A stretch of 64,000 nt of DNA from assembly GCF_015773195.1 (NCBI RefSeq), contig NZ_JADWYK010000004.1:186001-250000 (forward strand). Direction: 5' to 3'. This document shows positions 44,042 to 51,942 of the stretch, piece by piece. Position 1 is the stretch's first letter, and each line of letters starts with the position of its first letter. A program made the position numbers and the translations under genes. The notes under the pieces are model-generated. The model did no database searches and was not told the DNA's origin. It saw only the letters and a program-made list of their open reading frames with translations. Source of the DNA: Hymenobacter guriensis (lineage in GTDB: Bacteria; Bacteroidota; Bacteroidia; Cytophagales; Hymenobacteraceae).

Positions 44042-45514
44042 ATGCCCGAAGAACAGCAAGGCCACTTTCAGCGCGCCATTACCCTCTTTGACGCCATCAT
44101 GATTGTGACCGGGAGCATGATTGGCTCCGGTATTTTTATCGTCTCGGCTGATATTGCCCGGCAGGTGGGCAGCAGCGGCTGGCTGCTGGTAGTCTGGCTG
44201 CTCACGGGCGTTATCACCCTGGCCGGGGCCGTGAGCTACGGGGAGCTGGCCTCCATGTTCCCCAAGGTAGGCGGGCAGTACGTGTACCTGCGCGAAGCCT
44301 TCGGCCGCCTCACCGCCTTTCTCTACGGCTGGACGCTGTTTCTCGTGATTCAGACCGGCGTAATTGCCGCCGTGGCCGTGGCCTTCGCCAAGTTTACCGG
44401 CGTGCTGGTGCCCTGGTTTTCGGTGAAGAACGTGCTGTTCCGCCTCGGGCCGTTTGACTTCAGCAGCGTGCAGCTCCTGGCCATTATCCTGATTGTCGCC
44501 ATTACGGCCCTCAACGCCCAGGGCGTGCGCACCGGCAAGCTCATTCAGAACGTGCTGGGCTCCACCAAGCTGGTAGCCCTGGCCCTGCTCATCATCGGCG
44601 GGCTGGTGCTGGGCATGAACGCCGAAGCCGTGCAGGCCAACTTCGCCGATCTGTGGACGGCTACCCGCTACCCGGCTCCCGGCGTGTCGGCCTCACCTCT
44701 GCCCCTGAATTTGTCGGGCCTGGTTTTCGCCATCGGCATGGCCATGACCGGCTCCCTCTTCTCCTCCGACTCCTGGAACAACATCGGCTTCGCGGGGGAG
44801 GAAATCGTGAACCCCGAGCGGACGCTGGTGCGCAGCATGGCCATCGGCACGGGCATCGTCACGGTCCTCTACATTCTGGTGAACATCGTGTACCTGCTGG
44901 CGCTGCCTCTGGTAGGCTCCCCGGAGGCTACTACCCTGGCCGGCCGCGGCATTCAGTACGCCACCGACGACCGGGTAGCCACCGCCATTGCCGAGCAGGT
45001 GCTGGGGCCGGCCGGCGCCATCGTTATGGCCGTGCTCATCATGCTCAGCACCTTCGGGGCCAACAACGGTATCATCCTGAGCGGGGCCCGCGCCTACTAC
45101 GCCATGGCCAAGGACGGCCTGTTCTTTTCCGGCCTGGCCCGGCTGAACGCGGCCGGAGTGCCGGCCCGGGCCCTATGGGTGCAGTGCCTGTGGGCTAGTC
45201 TGCTGTGCCTGAGCGGCTCCTACGGGCAGCTGCTCAACTACGTCATGTTCTCGGTGATTCTGTTCTACGTCGTCACCATCGTCGGCATCTTCGTGCTGCG
45301 CCGCACCCGGCCCGAGGCCCCGCGCCCCTACCGCGCCTGGGGTTACCCCCTGGTGCCGGGCATCTACATCGTACTGGCTTCGCTATTCTGCATCATCCTG
45401 CTCATTGCCCCCGACACGGCCGAGTACTCGCGCTACGGACTGCTGCTAGTGGCCCTGGGTGTGCCGGTGTACTTCATCTTCCGCAGCCGCCTGGGCGGTA
45501 CGCCGGCTGCCTAG
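44042..45514 (+). CDS. APC-family amino acid permease
   Basis: A 490-residue inner-membrane transporter with 12 predicted helices, of the amino acid-polyamine-organocation superfamily (LAT-like branch). Landmarks are the first-helix motif IVTGSMIGSGIFI, SYGELASMFPKVGGQYVYLR, FSSDSWNNIGFAGEEIVNPE, and GANNGIILSGARAYYAMAKDG. The ATG at 44042 is right before the first helix; the upstream frame covers repeat D and is ignored. The substrate is an amino acid not identifiable from sequence. Confidence 0.93.
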   Translation: MPEEQQGHFQRAITLFDAIMIVTGSMIGSGIFIVSADIARQVGSSGWLLVVWLLTGVITLAGAVSYGELASMFPKVGGQYVYLREAFGRLTAFLYGWTLFLVIQTGVIAAVAVAFAKFTGVLVPWFSVKNVLFRLGPFDFSSVQLLAIILIVAITALNAQGVRTGKLIQNVLGSTKLVALALLIIGGLVLGMNAEAVQANFADLWTATRYPAPGVSASPLPLNLSGLVFAIGMAMTGSLFSSDSWNNIGFAGEEIVNPERTLVRSMAIGTGIVTVLYILVNIVYLLALPLVGSPEATTLAGRGIQYATDDRVATAIAEQVLGPAGAIVMAVLIMLSTFGANNGIILSGARAYYAMAKDGLFFSGLARLNAAGVPARALWVQCLWASLLCLSGSYGQLLNYVMFSVILFYVVTIVGIFVLRRTRPEAPRPYRAWGYPLVPGIYIVLASLFCIILLIAPDTAEYSRYGLLLVALGVPVYFIFRSRLGGTPAA

Positions 45515-45537
45515 CCGGACCTCCCAGGTCCTGATAG

Positions 45538-45863
45538 CCTCACCCCCGGCCCCCTTCCCTCGCTTGATGCGCGACATCGCAGAGAGGGGGCCAGGCGCCA
45601 GGCCTACGCGGATTCTTTGGCTGGCGCCACGAACCCGCTACCATCCTTGCAGCTTAATTAATACGCTAGCCTTCGGTACGGCCACATACAACAACGCCCC
45701 AGCTGAAAAGCCGGGGCGTTGTTTGTTTAAAAAGACTATCAACAGCTTGTCCTAATTGGTAGCGGGTTCGTGGCGCCAGCCAAAGAACCCGCGTAGGCCT
45801 GGCGCCTGGCTTTCCCTCTCCGCGATGTCGCGCATCAAGCGAGGGAAGGGGGCCGGGGATGAG
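45538..45863. repeat. Long (about 105-bp) inverted repeat around a terminator
   Basis: The left arm (45538-45643) is nearly identical to the reverse complement of the right arm (45757-45863), with only a few mismatches by eye, including the part TTCTTTGGCTGGCGCCACG. Inside each arm CCCTCGC...GCGGAGAGGG forms a smaller palindrome. The terminator at 45689 lies at the centre. The right arm ends 4 bases before the stop of the next gene. Confidence 0.85.
45689..45724. terminator. Bidirectional terminator between permease and minus-strand gene
   Basis: ACAACGCCCC pairs exactly with GGGGCGTTGT around AGCTGAAAAGCC, followed by TTGTTTAAAA. It lies near the centre of the 105-bp inverted repeat and between convergent genes. 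Confidence 0.85.
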
Positions 45864-45866
45864 ACC

Positions 45867-46574
45867 CTACCGGCGGCGGCGCTTGGCGCCGTCCTTGGGC
45901 AGCAGCGTCACGTTCACGGCCTGGCCGGTGCGGGCGCGCGTTACCTGGTCATTGTAGCCGCCGTAGCCGTAGGTGAGCGTGTTTTCGCCTACCGGTACCT
46001 CAATGGTATAGTTGCCGTTGGCATCGGTGCTGGCAATTTTCTTCGAGCCGTTCAGGAACACGGTGGCCCCAGCCATGGGTTGCCCGTTTTCATCCAGCAC
46101 GCGGCCTTTCAGGTTGGTCGTAGCAGGTGCTTCCTCCACGGCCGGAGCCGGCGCGGCCGCTACCGGTGCTTCCTCTACCGCAGCAGCTGCCGGCGCGGCG
46201 GCCTCTGTGGCCGGGGCGGCTACCGTAGCTGCCGTAGCTACGGCCGGAGCAGCGGGTTTGGTGGTTGTCGTGGTTTTGGTGACGGTCTTGGTAGCCGGGT
46301 CGGCCGCGTCGGCTTCTTCCTCCGTAGCTACGGCCTCGACCGGCTTTTCGGCGGTACCCGTCACGCTGGCTTCCCCATCGAGCAGCACGGCGCCGGCAAA
46401 AGAAGAAGACGTACCATCAGCTTTCTTGGTAGTGCCGGGGGCGAAGGCAATGCCCAGCCCGGCCAGCAGCAGCACCGCGCCCACAATGAGGCCAAGGCGC
46501 GTATTGCCCGCAGACAGGGCCCGCTCTTCCTCTTCCCAGGCAGCGTTATCGTTTTCGTAAGGGTTCTGGCTCAT
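45867..46574 (-). CDS. Membrane-anchored protein with carboxypeptidase-regulatory-like domain
   Basis: A 235-residue protein with a short cytoplasmic N-terminus, one membrane helix (LGLIVGAVLLLAGLGIAFA), a long Ala/Pro/Glu/Thr-rich linker (about 90 residues, low complexity), and a C-terminal carboxypeptidase-regulatory-like beta-sandwich (NLKGRVLDENGQPMAGATVF ... ITLTYGY-type strand region) ending KRRRR. The ATG at 46574 (MSQNPYEND) is chosen over an ATG four codons earlier. Its function is unknown; the linker suggests it spans the periplasm, in the way TonB does, though no TonB box-binding domain is present. Confidence 0.78.
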   Translation of the reverse strand: MSQNPYENDNAAWEEEERALSAGNTRLGLIVGAVLLLAGLGIAFAPGTTKKADGTSSSFAGAVLLDGEASVTGTAEKPVEAVATEEEADAADPATKTVTKTTTTTKPAAPAVATAATVAAPATEAAAPAAAAVEEAPVAAAPAPAVEEAPATTNLKGRVLDENGQPMAGATVFLNGSKKIASTDANGNYTIEVPVGENTLTYGYGGYNDQVTRARTGQAVNVTLLPKDGAKRRRR

Positions 46575-46814
46575 ACGCAGTAGCAAGAGGTTTTGGGGTG
46601 GATTAGAAAAGGTTAGTTGTTCAGCTCGAAGCAGTGTATTTCCGGGGCGGCGGAGGCCCGGTGGAAATTTCAGTTGCTAAATATATTTTGTCTGCGGGTG
46701 ATAATCCTAATTTTTTTTCAATCGACTGTTTTCCTGCCTCAGCCTATTGTGCTACTCTTCACGACAGGAGGCGTTTTTGAGGGTTGCTGCGCGGGCTGCG
46801 CGTCACCCGGAAAT
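46575..46814. other. Intergenic region with no recognisable gene
   Basis: An AT-rich stretch (TAAATATATTTTGTC, CTAATTTTTTTTC) upstream of the 45867 gene and downstream of the terminator of the 46889 gene. It is likely to hold the promoter for the former. No ORF or repeat was recognised. Confidence 0.45.
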
Positions 46815-46846
46815 ACAAAAAACCCCGCTCAGAGTACTGAGCGGGG
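46815..46846 (-). terminator. Terminator after the hydrophilic-protein gene
   Basis: On the minus strand ACCCCGCTCAGTACTCTGAGCGGGGT is followed by TTTTTTG, a perfect 11-bp stem and strong U-tract. It lies 43 bases after the stop at 46889. Confidence 0.88.
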
Positions 46847-46888
46847 TCGGCCACGCTTGCGGGCAGGACAATTTTGTGCGGCAAGGGC

Positions 46889-47278
46889 TTAGTCGTGGGC
46901 GGGCTTGGCCGGGCCTGAGGGGGCGGCTTCGCCAAAGTCCTGGTCCCGGGTTCGGATAGAGCTGCCCATCTCATTGCTGCCTTCCACCGCAAACCCAGGG
47001 CCCTGGTTCTGCTCGCTCACGCTGGCCGTGCCGTGGTCGTTGCCGCCCTGCGGGGTGGTTTCGTTGCCGCCGATGTGCAGGTTCTCCAGCTGGTCTTTCT
47101 GGTTGTTGCGCTGGTCGTAGCCATTAGCCCCGATGTTGCGCTGGGCCGAAGGGTCACTCGACTGTTTTTCGTTGCTTTGGTCTTCCTTGAACTCGCGCTC
47201 CTTTTCCAGCTGCTCGTTGTGAGCGGATTTGTTCTCGGAGGCGGGCACGTTCTCGTTCTGGTTGGTGGGCGTTGCCAT
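46889..47278 (-). CDS. Highly hydrophilic, low-complexity small protein
   Basis: A 129-residue protein without hydrophobic segments, very rich in Asn, Gln, Glu, Asp, Gly and Ser (NENVPASENKSAHNEQLEKE; QRNIGANGYDQRNNQKDQLE). It is likely to be disordered. Such composition is seen in desiccation- and stress-related hydrophilins, but no family is recognised. It has its own terminator and a 191-base gap to the divergent oxidoreductase gene, so its transcription unit is independent. Confidence 0.7.
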   Translation of the reverse strand: MATPTNQNENVPASENKSAHNEQLEKEREFKEDQSNEKQSSDPSAQRNIGANGYDQRNNQKDQLENLHIGGNETTPQGGNDHGTASVSEQNQGPGFAVEGSNEMGSSIRTRDQDFGEAAPSGPAKPAHD

Positions 47279-47469
47279 AGTCGTCGGTTTTTCGGTGTGA
47301 AGGGTACTGCTTCTTCCTACGCGGGCGGCGCGGCATGGTTGGCGGCCCCGGAACCATCCGGCCCCGGCCTGGTTTGCGTATGGCTGGGGCGGCGGTTTTC
47401 TGCCGACCTTTGCCGGTAGCCGGCCATGTCCTTCCTTTTCCGCCCTCTCGCCTTTTCTCTCCGCGCTTT

Positions 47470-48813
47470 ATGCACCTAGTCATCATCGGCAACGGCATTG
47501 CGGGCGTAACGTGCGCCCAAACGGCGCGGCGGCTCCAGCCCGAGGCTCGCATTACGCTGGTTTCTTCGGAAAGCCCGCACCACTTCTCGCGCCCGGCCCT
47601 CATGTACCTCTACATGGGCCATATGCGCTGGCCCGATGTGAAGCCCTTCGAGGACTGGTACTGGGCCGAAAACCGCCTGGAGCTTATCCACGACCACGCC
47701 ACCGCCATCGACGCAAAGCAGCAGCAGGTGCACCTGGCGGCCGGCCCGCCCCTCACCTACGACGCGCTGCTGCTGGCCACCGGCGCCACCACCCGCTACT
47801 ACGGCTGGCCCGGTCAGCACCTGCAGGGCGTGCAGGGCCTCGTCTCGAAAGCCGATGTGGAGCTGATGGCCGCCTGTACCCCAGGGGTGCAGCAGGCCGT
47901 GGTAGTCGGCGGTGGCCTCATTGGCGTGGAGCTGGCCGAGATGCTGGGCGCCCGTCGGGTGGCCGTTACCTTGCTGGTGCGCGATGCCCACTACTGGGGC
48001 TCGGTGCTGCCTGCCGAGGAAGCCGCCCTGGTAGCTGCCGAGCTGCGCCGCCATGGCGTGCAGGTGCAGTACGGCACCGAGCTAACCGAAATCCTGGGCG
48101 ACGACGCGGGTCGGGTGCGGGCCGTGCGCACCTCGGCCGGCCAGGAGCTGCCCGCACAGTGGGTGGGTATTGCCACGGGCGTGCAGCCCAACCTTGGGCT
48201 GGCAGCTGGCACGGGCATTGAAACCGACCGGGGCATCCTGGTGGATGAGCGGCTGCAAACCTCCGTGCCGGGCATCTACGCGGCGGGTGACTGTGCCCAG
48301 CGCCGCCAGCCCCCGCCCGGCGAGGCGGCCATTGAGCCCCTCTGGTACACCGGCCGCATGCAGGGCGAAACCGTGGCGCACACCATCTGCGGGCAGCCCA
48401 CCCCCTACCGGCGCGGCCCCTGGTTTAACTCCGCCAAGTTCTTCGACCTCGAATACCAGACCTACGGACAGGTGCCCGCCCGCCCCGAGGCCGGCCAGGC
48501 CAGCTTCTGGTGGCAGCACCCCACCCGGGCCCTCGGCCTGCGCCTTCACTACCGCCTCGACGACCACCTAACCCTGCTTGGCCTGAACACAATGGGGTTG
48601 CGTTTGCGCCATGAAATCTGCGACGGTTGGCTGCGCCAGGGCGCGTCGGTGCGGCACGCCCTGGAGCACCTGGGAGCGGCCAACTTCGACCCGGAATTCT
48701 TTCCGCAGCACGAGGCTGCCATCGTGGCCGCCTTCAACCAACAGCAGCCCGAGTTGGCGCCGCTGGTGCTGCGCCGCCGCAAGGGCCTGCTGGTCCACCT
48801 GCTTTCCCTATAA
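47470..48813 (+). CDS. FAD/NAD(P)-dependent oxidoreductase
   Basis: A 447-residue flavoprotein of the pyridine-nucleotide-disulphide oxidoreductase class. It has the FAD-binding GNGIAG (residues 7-12), ALLLATGATTR, the second nucleotide-binding motif VVVGGGLIGVELAEML (about residues 137-152), and GIYAAGDCAQ (about residues 265-274). The C-terminal 130 residues (LGLNTMGLRLRHEICDGWL) differ from common reductases. The ATG at 47470 immediately precedes the FAD motif. It lies 8 bases before a small membrane protein and about 500 bases before a membrane 4Fe-4S protein, so the three probably form an electron-transfer unit (inference). Confidence 0.88.
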   Translation: MHLVIIGNGIAGVTCAQTARRLQPEARITLVSSESPHHFSRPALMYLYMGHMRWPDVKPFEDWYWAENRLELIHDHATAIDAKQQQVHLAAGPPLTYDALLLATGATTRYYGWPGQHLQGVQGLVSKADVELMAACTPGVQQAVVVGGGLIGVELAEMLGARRVAVTLLVRDAHYWGSVLPAEEAALVAAELRRHGVQVQYGTELTEILGDDAGRVRAVRTSAGQELPAQWVGIATGVQPNLGLAAGTGIETDRGILVDERLQTSVPGIYAAGDCAQRRQPPPGEAAIEPLWYTGRMQGETVAHTICGQPTPYRRGPWFNSAKFFDLEYQTYGQVPARPEAGQASFWWQHPTRALGLRLHYRLDDHLTLLGLNTMGLRLRHEICDGWLRQGASVRHALEHLGAANFDPEFFPQHEAAIVAAFNQQQPELAPLVLRRRKGLLVHLLSL

Positions 48814-48821
48814 CTCTGCCT

Positions 48822-49058
48822 ATGCCCGACAAACCCGACCTCCGCAAGCTCTACCACCCTACCGCCTTCAACGCCTGGCAGTTTATTGCCTTAGTGGGCG
48901 TGCTCATGAGCCTGGGTGCCCAGCTTATCCTGTCCCTGCTGCACCACCCCCGCCCGGATGGCTTTCACTGGCTCTACGTATGCTGGGCCGCGCTTTTCGT
49001 GCTGGGCACCATCAGCAACTTCACCAGCAAGCCCGGCGGCCACCACCATCATCATTAG
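48822..49058 (+). CDS. Small two-helix membrane protein with natural poly-His tail
   Basis: A 78-residue protein with two membrane helices (WQFIALVGVLMSLGAQLILSL and WLYVCWAALFVLGTISNF) and the end GGHHHHH just before the stop. The ATG at 48822 is 8 bases after the oxidoreductase stop, so the two are co-transcribed. The His run is a possible metal site and is encoded naturally by mixed CAC and CAT codons. No family is recognised. Confidence 0.72.
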   Translation: MPDKPDLRKLYHPTAFNAWQFIALVGVLMSLGAQLILSLLHHPRPDGFHWLYVCWAALFVLGTISNFTSKPGGHHHHH

Positions 49059-49153
49059 CAATGGCTGGATGCTAGCCTCCCGAACGTCATTTCGAGCATG
49101 TGGCGCATCAAGCCAGTGACCGAGGAAGCTCGCTGGTGTGGTAATTACCTAAC

Positions 49154-49259
49154 CGTCATGCAGATCGGAGACGAAGCATCTCGCGGGTGTGGTATATCCT
49201 TAAGTTGACTACCACTGCAACATCAGCACGCGAGATGCTTCGCTCTGCTCTGCATGACG
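49154..49259. repeat. Palindromic interspersed repeat, copy C
   Basis: CGTCATGCAGATCGGAGACG (49154-49173) continues into AAGCATCTCGCG and pairs with 49229-49259 (CGCGAGATGCTTCGCTCTGC...TGCATGACG). A degenerate half copy lies just before it (49085-49115, ACGTCATTTCGAGCATG). This fills the gap 49059-49316. Confidence 0.75.
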
Positions 49260-49316
49260 TGCTGAAATATGCTCAGCATGACCGCCTGGCCCCAACGCTA
49301 TACCAACTGAACCATT

Positions 49317-50717
49317 ATGACTACCTCTACGATCTTCTCCTCTCCCCAACCCCTGGCCCAGCCTGTACACGATACCCCAATGGCGGAGCGGGGCTGGCTG
49401 GCGGCTGTGGCGCTGGGGCTGCTGGCCTTGCTGGTAGCAGCGGCGGCCCCGGAAGGGCTGTGCGGGCCGGCCTTCTGGCTCGGGCTGGGGGCGCTGAGTG
49501 CGGGCACGCTGGGCTGGAGCCGGTACAAGTTCGGGCGCGGGCCGGCCGGCGTGCGGCACAATAACCTGTGGGCACGCGCCAGCACGGCCCGGGGCGCGGT
49601 GGCCTGGGTGACGGGTCTGGTGCTCACGGGTTTCTACGTGGTGCTTTACTGGTGGCCGCAGTACCTCGAAAACCTTATCCGTCCGCTCGACGGGCTTAGC
49701 CACGCTTTGCGGCAAAAGCCGGCCGACCAGTGGTTTCTGTACGGCACCTTCTACACGCTGGCCGTGCTGTTGATGGGCGGCCGGGCACTGTACAAGTACC
49801 GCCACTCGCCCTACCAGCGGGTGCGCACGGTATCGGTCGTATTTTTCCAGCTGGGCTTTGCCTGGCTGCTGCCGGGGCTGCTGCTGGCTCTCCAGAAGCC
49901 GGAGTTCTACTTCAGCTATTTCTGGCCCCTCAAGTACGACTACCTCTTCCCCGGCACCGTGGACTACCTCGTGCGCGACGGGCAAGCGCTGGGCGTGTTT
50001 ATGGTGTTCTGGGGCGCGGTGATGTCGTTCGTGGCCACGCCGGTGCTCACGTACTTCTTCGGGAAGCGCTGGTACTGCTCCTGGGTGTGCGGCTGCGGGG
50101 GCCTGGCCGAAACTGCCGGCGACCCGTACCGCCACCTCTCCGACAAAAGCCGGGCCGCCTGGCGCTGGGAAGTGCGCCTCATCTACCCTATTCTGGGCTT
50201 CATTGTGCTGGTGACGGCGCTGCTGTGGCTGGGCGCGGCGGGGCTGCTGCCGGGCTGGTTTACGTCTTCGCACAGTTCAGGGCTGCCGCTGGTGGACGGG
50301 CTGAGCCCGGTGGAGGGCCTGAGCAAAGTCTACGGTTTTTTTATCGGCTCTATTTTCTCGGGCGTTATCGGGGTGGGCTTCTACCCTATTCTGGGTAACC
50401 GGGTGTGGTGCCGCTTCGGTTGCCCCATGGCGGCCTACCTGGGGCTGCTGCAGAAGCACTTTTCCCGCTTCCGGATTAGCACCAACGGCGGCCAGTGCAT
50501 CAGCTGCGGCAACTGCTCCAACGTGTGCGAAATGGGCATCGACGTAAAGCAGTATGCTCAGCGCGGGGAGCCCATCATCCGGGCCGCGTGCGTGGGCTGC
50601 GGCCTGTGCAGCACAGCCTGCCCCCGCGGCGTGCTCAACCTGGAAAACGGTCCGCGCGAAGGCCGTTACCAGGCCTCGGCGTTGATTTCGGCGGAAAGCC
50701 TGCGGATACTGGAGTAA
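49317..50717 (+). CDS. Membrane-bound 4Fe-4S ferredoxin-type protein (NosR/YccM-like)
   Basis: A 466-residue protein with about six membrane helices and a C-terminal ferredoxin domain. Two 4Fe-4S motifs are complete: CISCGNCSNVCEMGID (about residues 393-408) and CVGCGLCSTACPRG (about residues 424-437). Two further conserved Cys pairs, CSWVCGC and CRFGCPM, flank the last helices as in the NosR/CcoG/YccM group. It would move electrons across or along the inner membrane. The start at 49317 gives a cytoplasmic N-terminus. Confidence 0.88.
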   Translation: MTTSTIFSSPQPLAQPVHDTPMAERGWLAAVALGLLALLVAAAAPEGLCGPAFWLGLGALSAGTLGWSRYKFGRGPAGVRHNNLWARASTARGAVAWVTGLVLTGFYVVLYWWPQYLENLIRPLDGLSHALRQKPADQWFLYGTFYTLAVLLMGGRALYKYRHSPYQRVRTVSVVFFQLGFAWLLPGLLLALQKPEFYFSYFWPLKYDYLFPGTVDYLVRDGQALGVFMVFWGAVMSFVATPVLTYFFGKRWYCSWVCGCGGLAETAGDPYRHLSDKSRAAWRWEVRLIYPILGFIVLVTALLWLGAAGLLPGWFTSSHSSGLPLVDGLSPVEGLSKVYGFFIGSIFSGVIGVGFYPILGNRVWCRFGCPMAAYLGLLQKHFSRFRISTNGGQCISCGNCSNVCEMGIDVKQYAQRGEPIIRAACVGCGLCSTACPRGVLNLENGPREGRYQASALISAESLRILE

Positions 50718-50744
50718 TTGCACGGCCTACTTTTCTTTATTGGC

Positions 50745-51785
50745 ATGACTTATCCTACACTTCTATTTTCTGCTATCCTGCTATTGGCGGCCGGCTGTTC
50801 CGTCCGCACCCCAAGCAGCACCTTTGCGGGTAAGTACAGCACAACTACAGGGCAACGGGTTATTCTAGGTACCGGCCCTAACAACTACCGGGGCTATCCT
50901 GACGACCGGGTTCTGCAATTCAACTTCCAGACTACAACCTGTTCCTTTGGTCAGGTAAAGCCTCCCCGCAAAGCAGCCCAAGAAGCCAAGCAGATATTTG
51001 CGCCAGGCATCGTACGGGTTAACGACACACTGGGAATAGATGAGGCCGAAATTCCCAACTGGGAGTGGCTCCAGTATCTGCTACGCCAGGAGCAGGCTGG
51101 TGCAACAACGGCCCCGCTATTACCCCTCTCCTCGGCCTTGCCCAGTCCCAATTATTTTTCTAATCCGTTTTACCGCTACTATCCAGTGGTAGGCATCAGC
51201 TACGAGCAGGCGGTTGCCTTCTGCCGCTGGCGCAGTCAGTTAGTCACCTCCAGCTTCAATCAGAGCAGCGTAAAATCGGTTGACAGCCTGTCGGCGGACT
51301 ACGTGCGCTTCACGTTTAGGCTGCCCACGGAAGCGGAATGGGAGCTGGCGGCACTCGCTAACCGAGGGCTGCCCTACAGCACTTCCTGTACCGAGCTTCC
51401 CCTCGTCGTTAACCCCAGCGCAGCCGCCTACCTGAAAAAACGGTCAGGCAGCGCCATTGACGCTAAACAAATCACGGCCGATATCAAGCAGTACAACCAA
51501 AGGAACCCTCTGCGCTCCTGGATTAACTACCGGCAGATCCAACCGTACTTTCTACAGCTTCAATCTCCTGGCTATGTCTATCAAGGCCCACCAAACGACT
51601 ATGGCCTCTATCAACAATTAGGCAACGCGGCCGAAATGGTGCAGGAACGGGGCGTGACCAAGGGCGGCAGCTACCTCGACCCGCTGGAAGCCTGCACCGT
51701 TAAAGCGCGGGGAGTTTACAACGGGCCGGCTCCGCACATCGGCTTTCGGTGCGTAGCAGAAGTAACCTACCCTAACCGCAAGTAA
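50745..51785 (+). CDS. FGE/sulfatase-modifying-factor-like lipoprotein (copy 1)
   Basis: A 346-residue lipoprotein (lipobox LLAAGC) with the formylglycine-generating-enzyme-like fold. Diagnostic blocks are YPVVGISYEQAVAFCRW, FRLPTEAEWELAA, YQQLGNAAEMVQERGVTKGG and IGFRCV. Where active FGE has two redox Cys near its C-terminal GGSF motif, this protein has GGSYLDPLEACTVKARG, so the first is an Asp and catalysis is unlikely. The family includes the non-catalytic gliding/T9SS lipoproteins GldJ and GldK, which suggests a structural role. It is followed by its paralogue at 51943. Confidence 0.8.
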   Translation: MTYPTLLFSAILLLAAGCSVRTPSSTFAGKYSTTTGQRVILGTGPNNYRGYPDDRVLQFNFQTTTCSFGQVKPPRKAAQEAKQIFAPGIVRVNDTLGIDEAEIPNWEWLQYLLRQEQAGATTAPLLPLSSALPSPNYFSNPFYRYYPVVGISYEQAVAFCRWRSQLVTSSFNQSSVKSVDSLSADYVRFTFRLPTEAEWELAALANRGLPYSTSCTELPLVVNPSAAAYLKKRSGSAIDAKQITADIKQYNQRNPLRSWINYRQIQPYFLQLQSPGYVYQGPPNDYGLYQQLGNAAEMVQERGVTKGGSYLDPLEACTVKARGVYNGPAPHIGFRCVAEVTYPNRK

Positions 51786-51789
51786 CTCA

Positions 51790-51849
51790 TTACCGCAAAA
51801 ATGCCAGCAGTGCCGCCTGAAACTTGGCTGGGGCTTCGAGGTGCGAGGG
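51790..51849 (-). pseudogene. Remnant of an alpha/beta-hydrolase C-terminus
   Basis: Read on the minus strand, this encodes PSHLEAPAKFQAALLAFLR and stop. This matches the end of the intact hydrolase at 53083 (IPHLEAPTKFQAALLAFLR) at 17 of 19 residues. The rest of the gene is missing: upstream bases (51850-51942) are unrelated. It marks a tandem duplication of the lipoprotein-hydrolase pair. Confidence 0.85.
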
Positions 51850-51942
51850 CAGCTGAATAACTATCGGTCAAATTGCAACGGGGTAGCTAATATTGTATGG
51901 CATTTATTTCGATGAACATTACACGTTGCATAAATTAGTAAG

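Noticed and set aside
38185..45863. Inverted repeats considered as ends of an insertion sequence
   Set aside because: No transposase frame lies between the arms, target-site duplications are not visible, and the spacer holds only terminators.
49028..49058. C-terminal GGHHHHH suggesting a cloning-vector His tag
   Set aside because: The codons are mixed CAC/CAT, no vector sequence follows, and the flanks are natural intergenic repeats, so it is a native tail.
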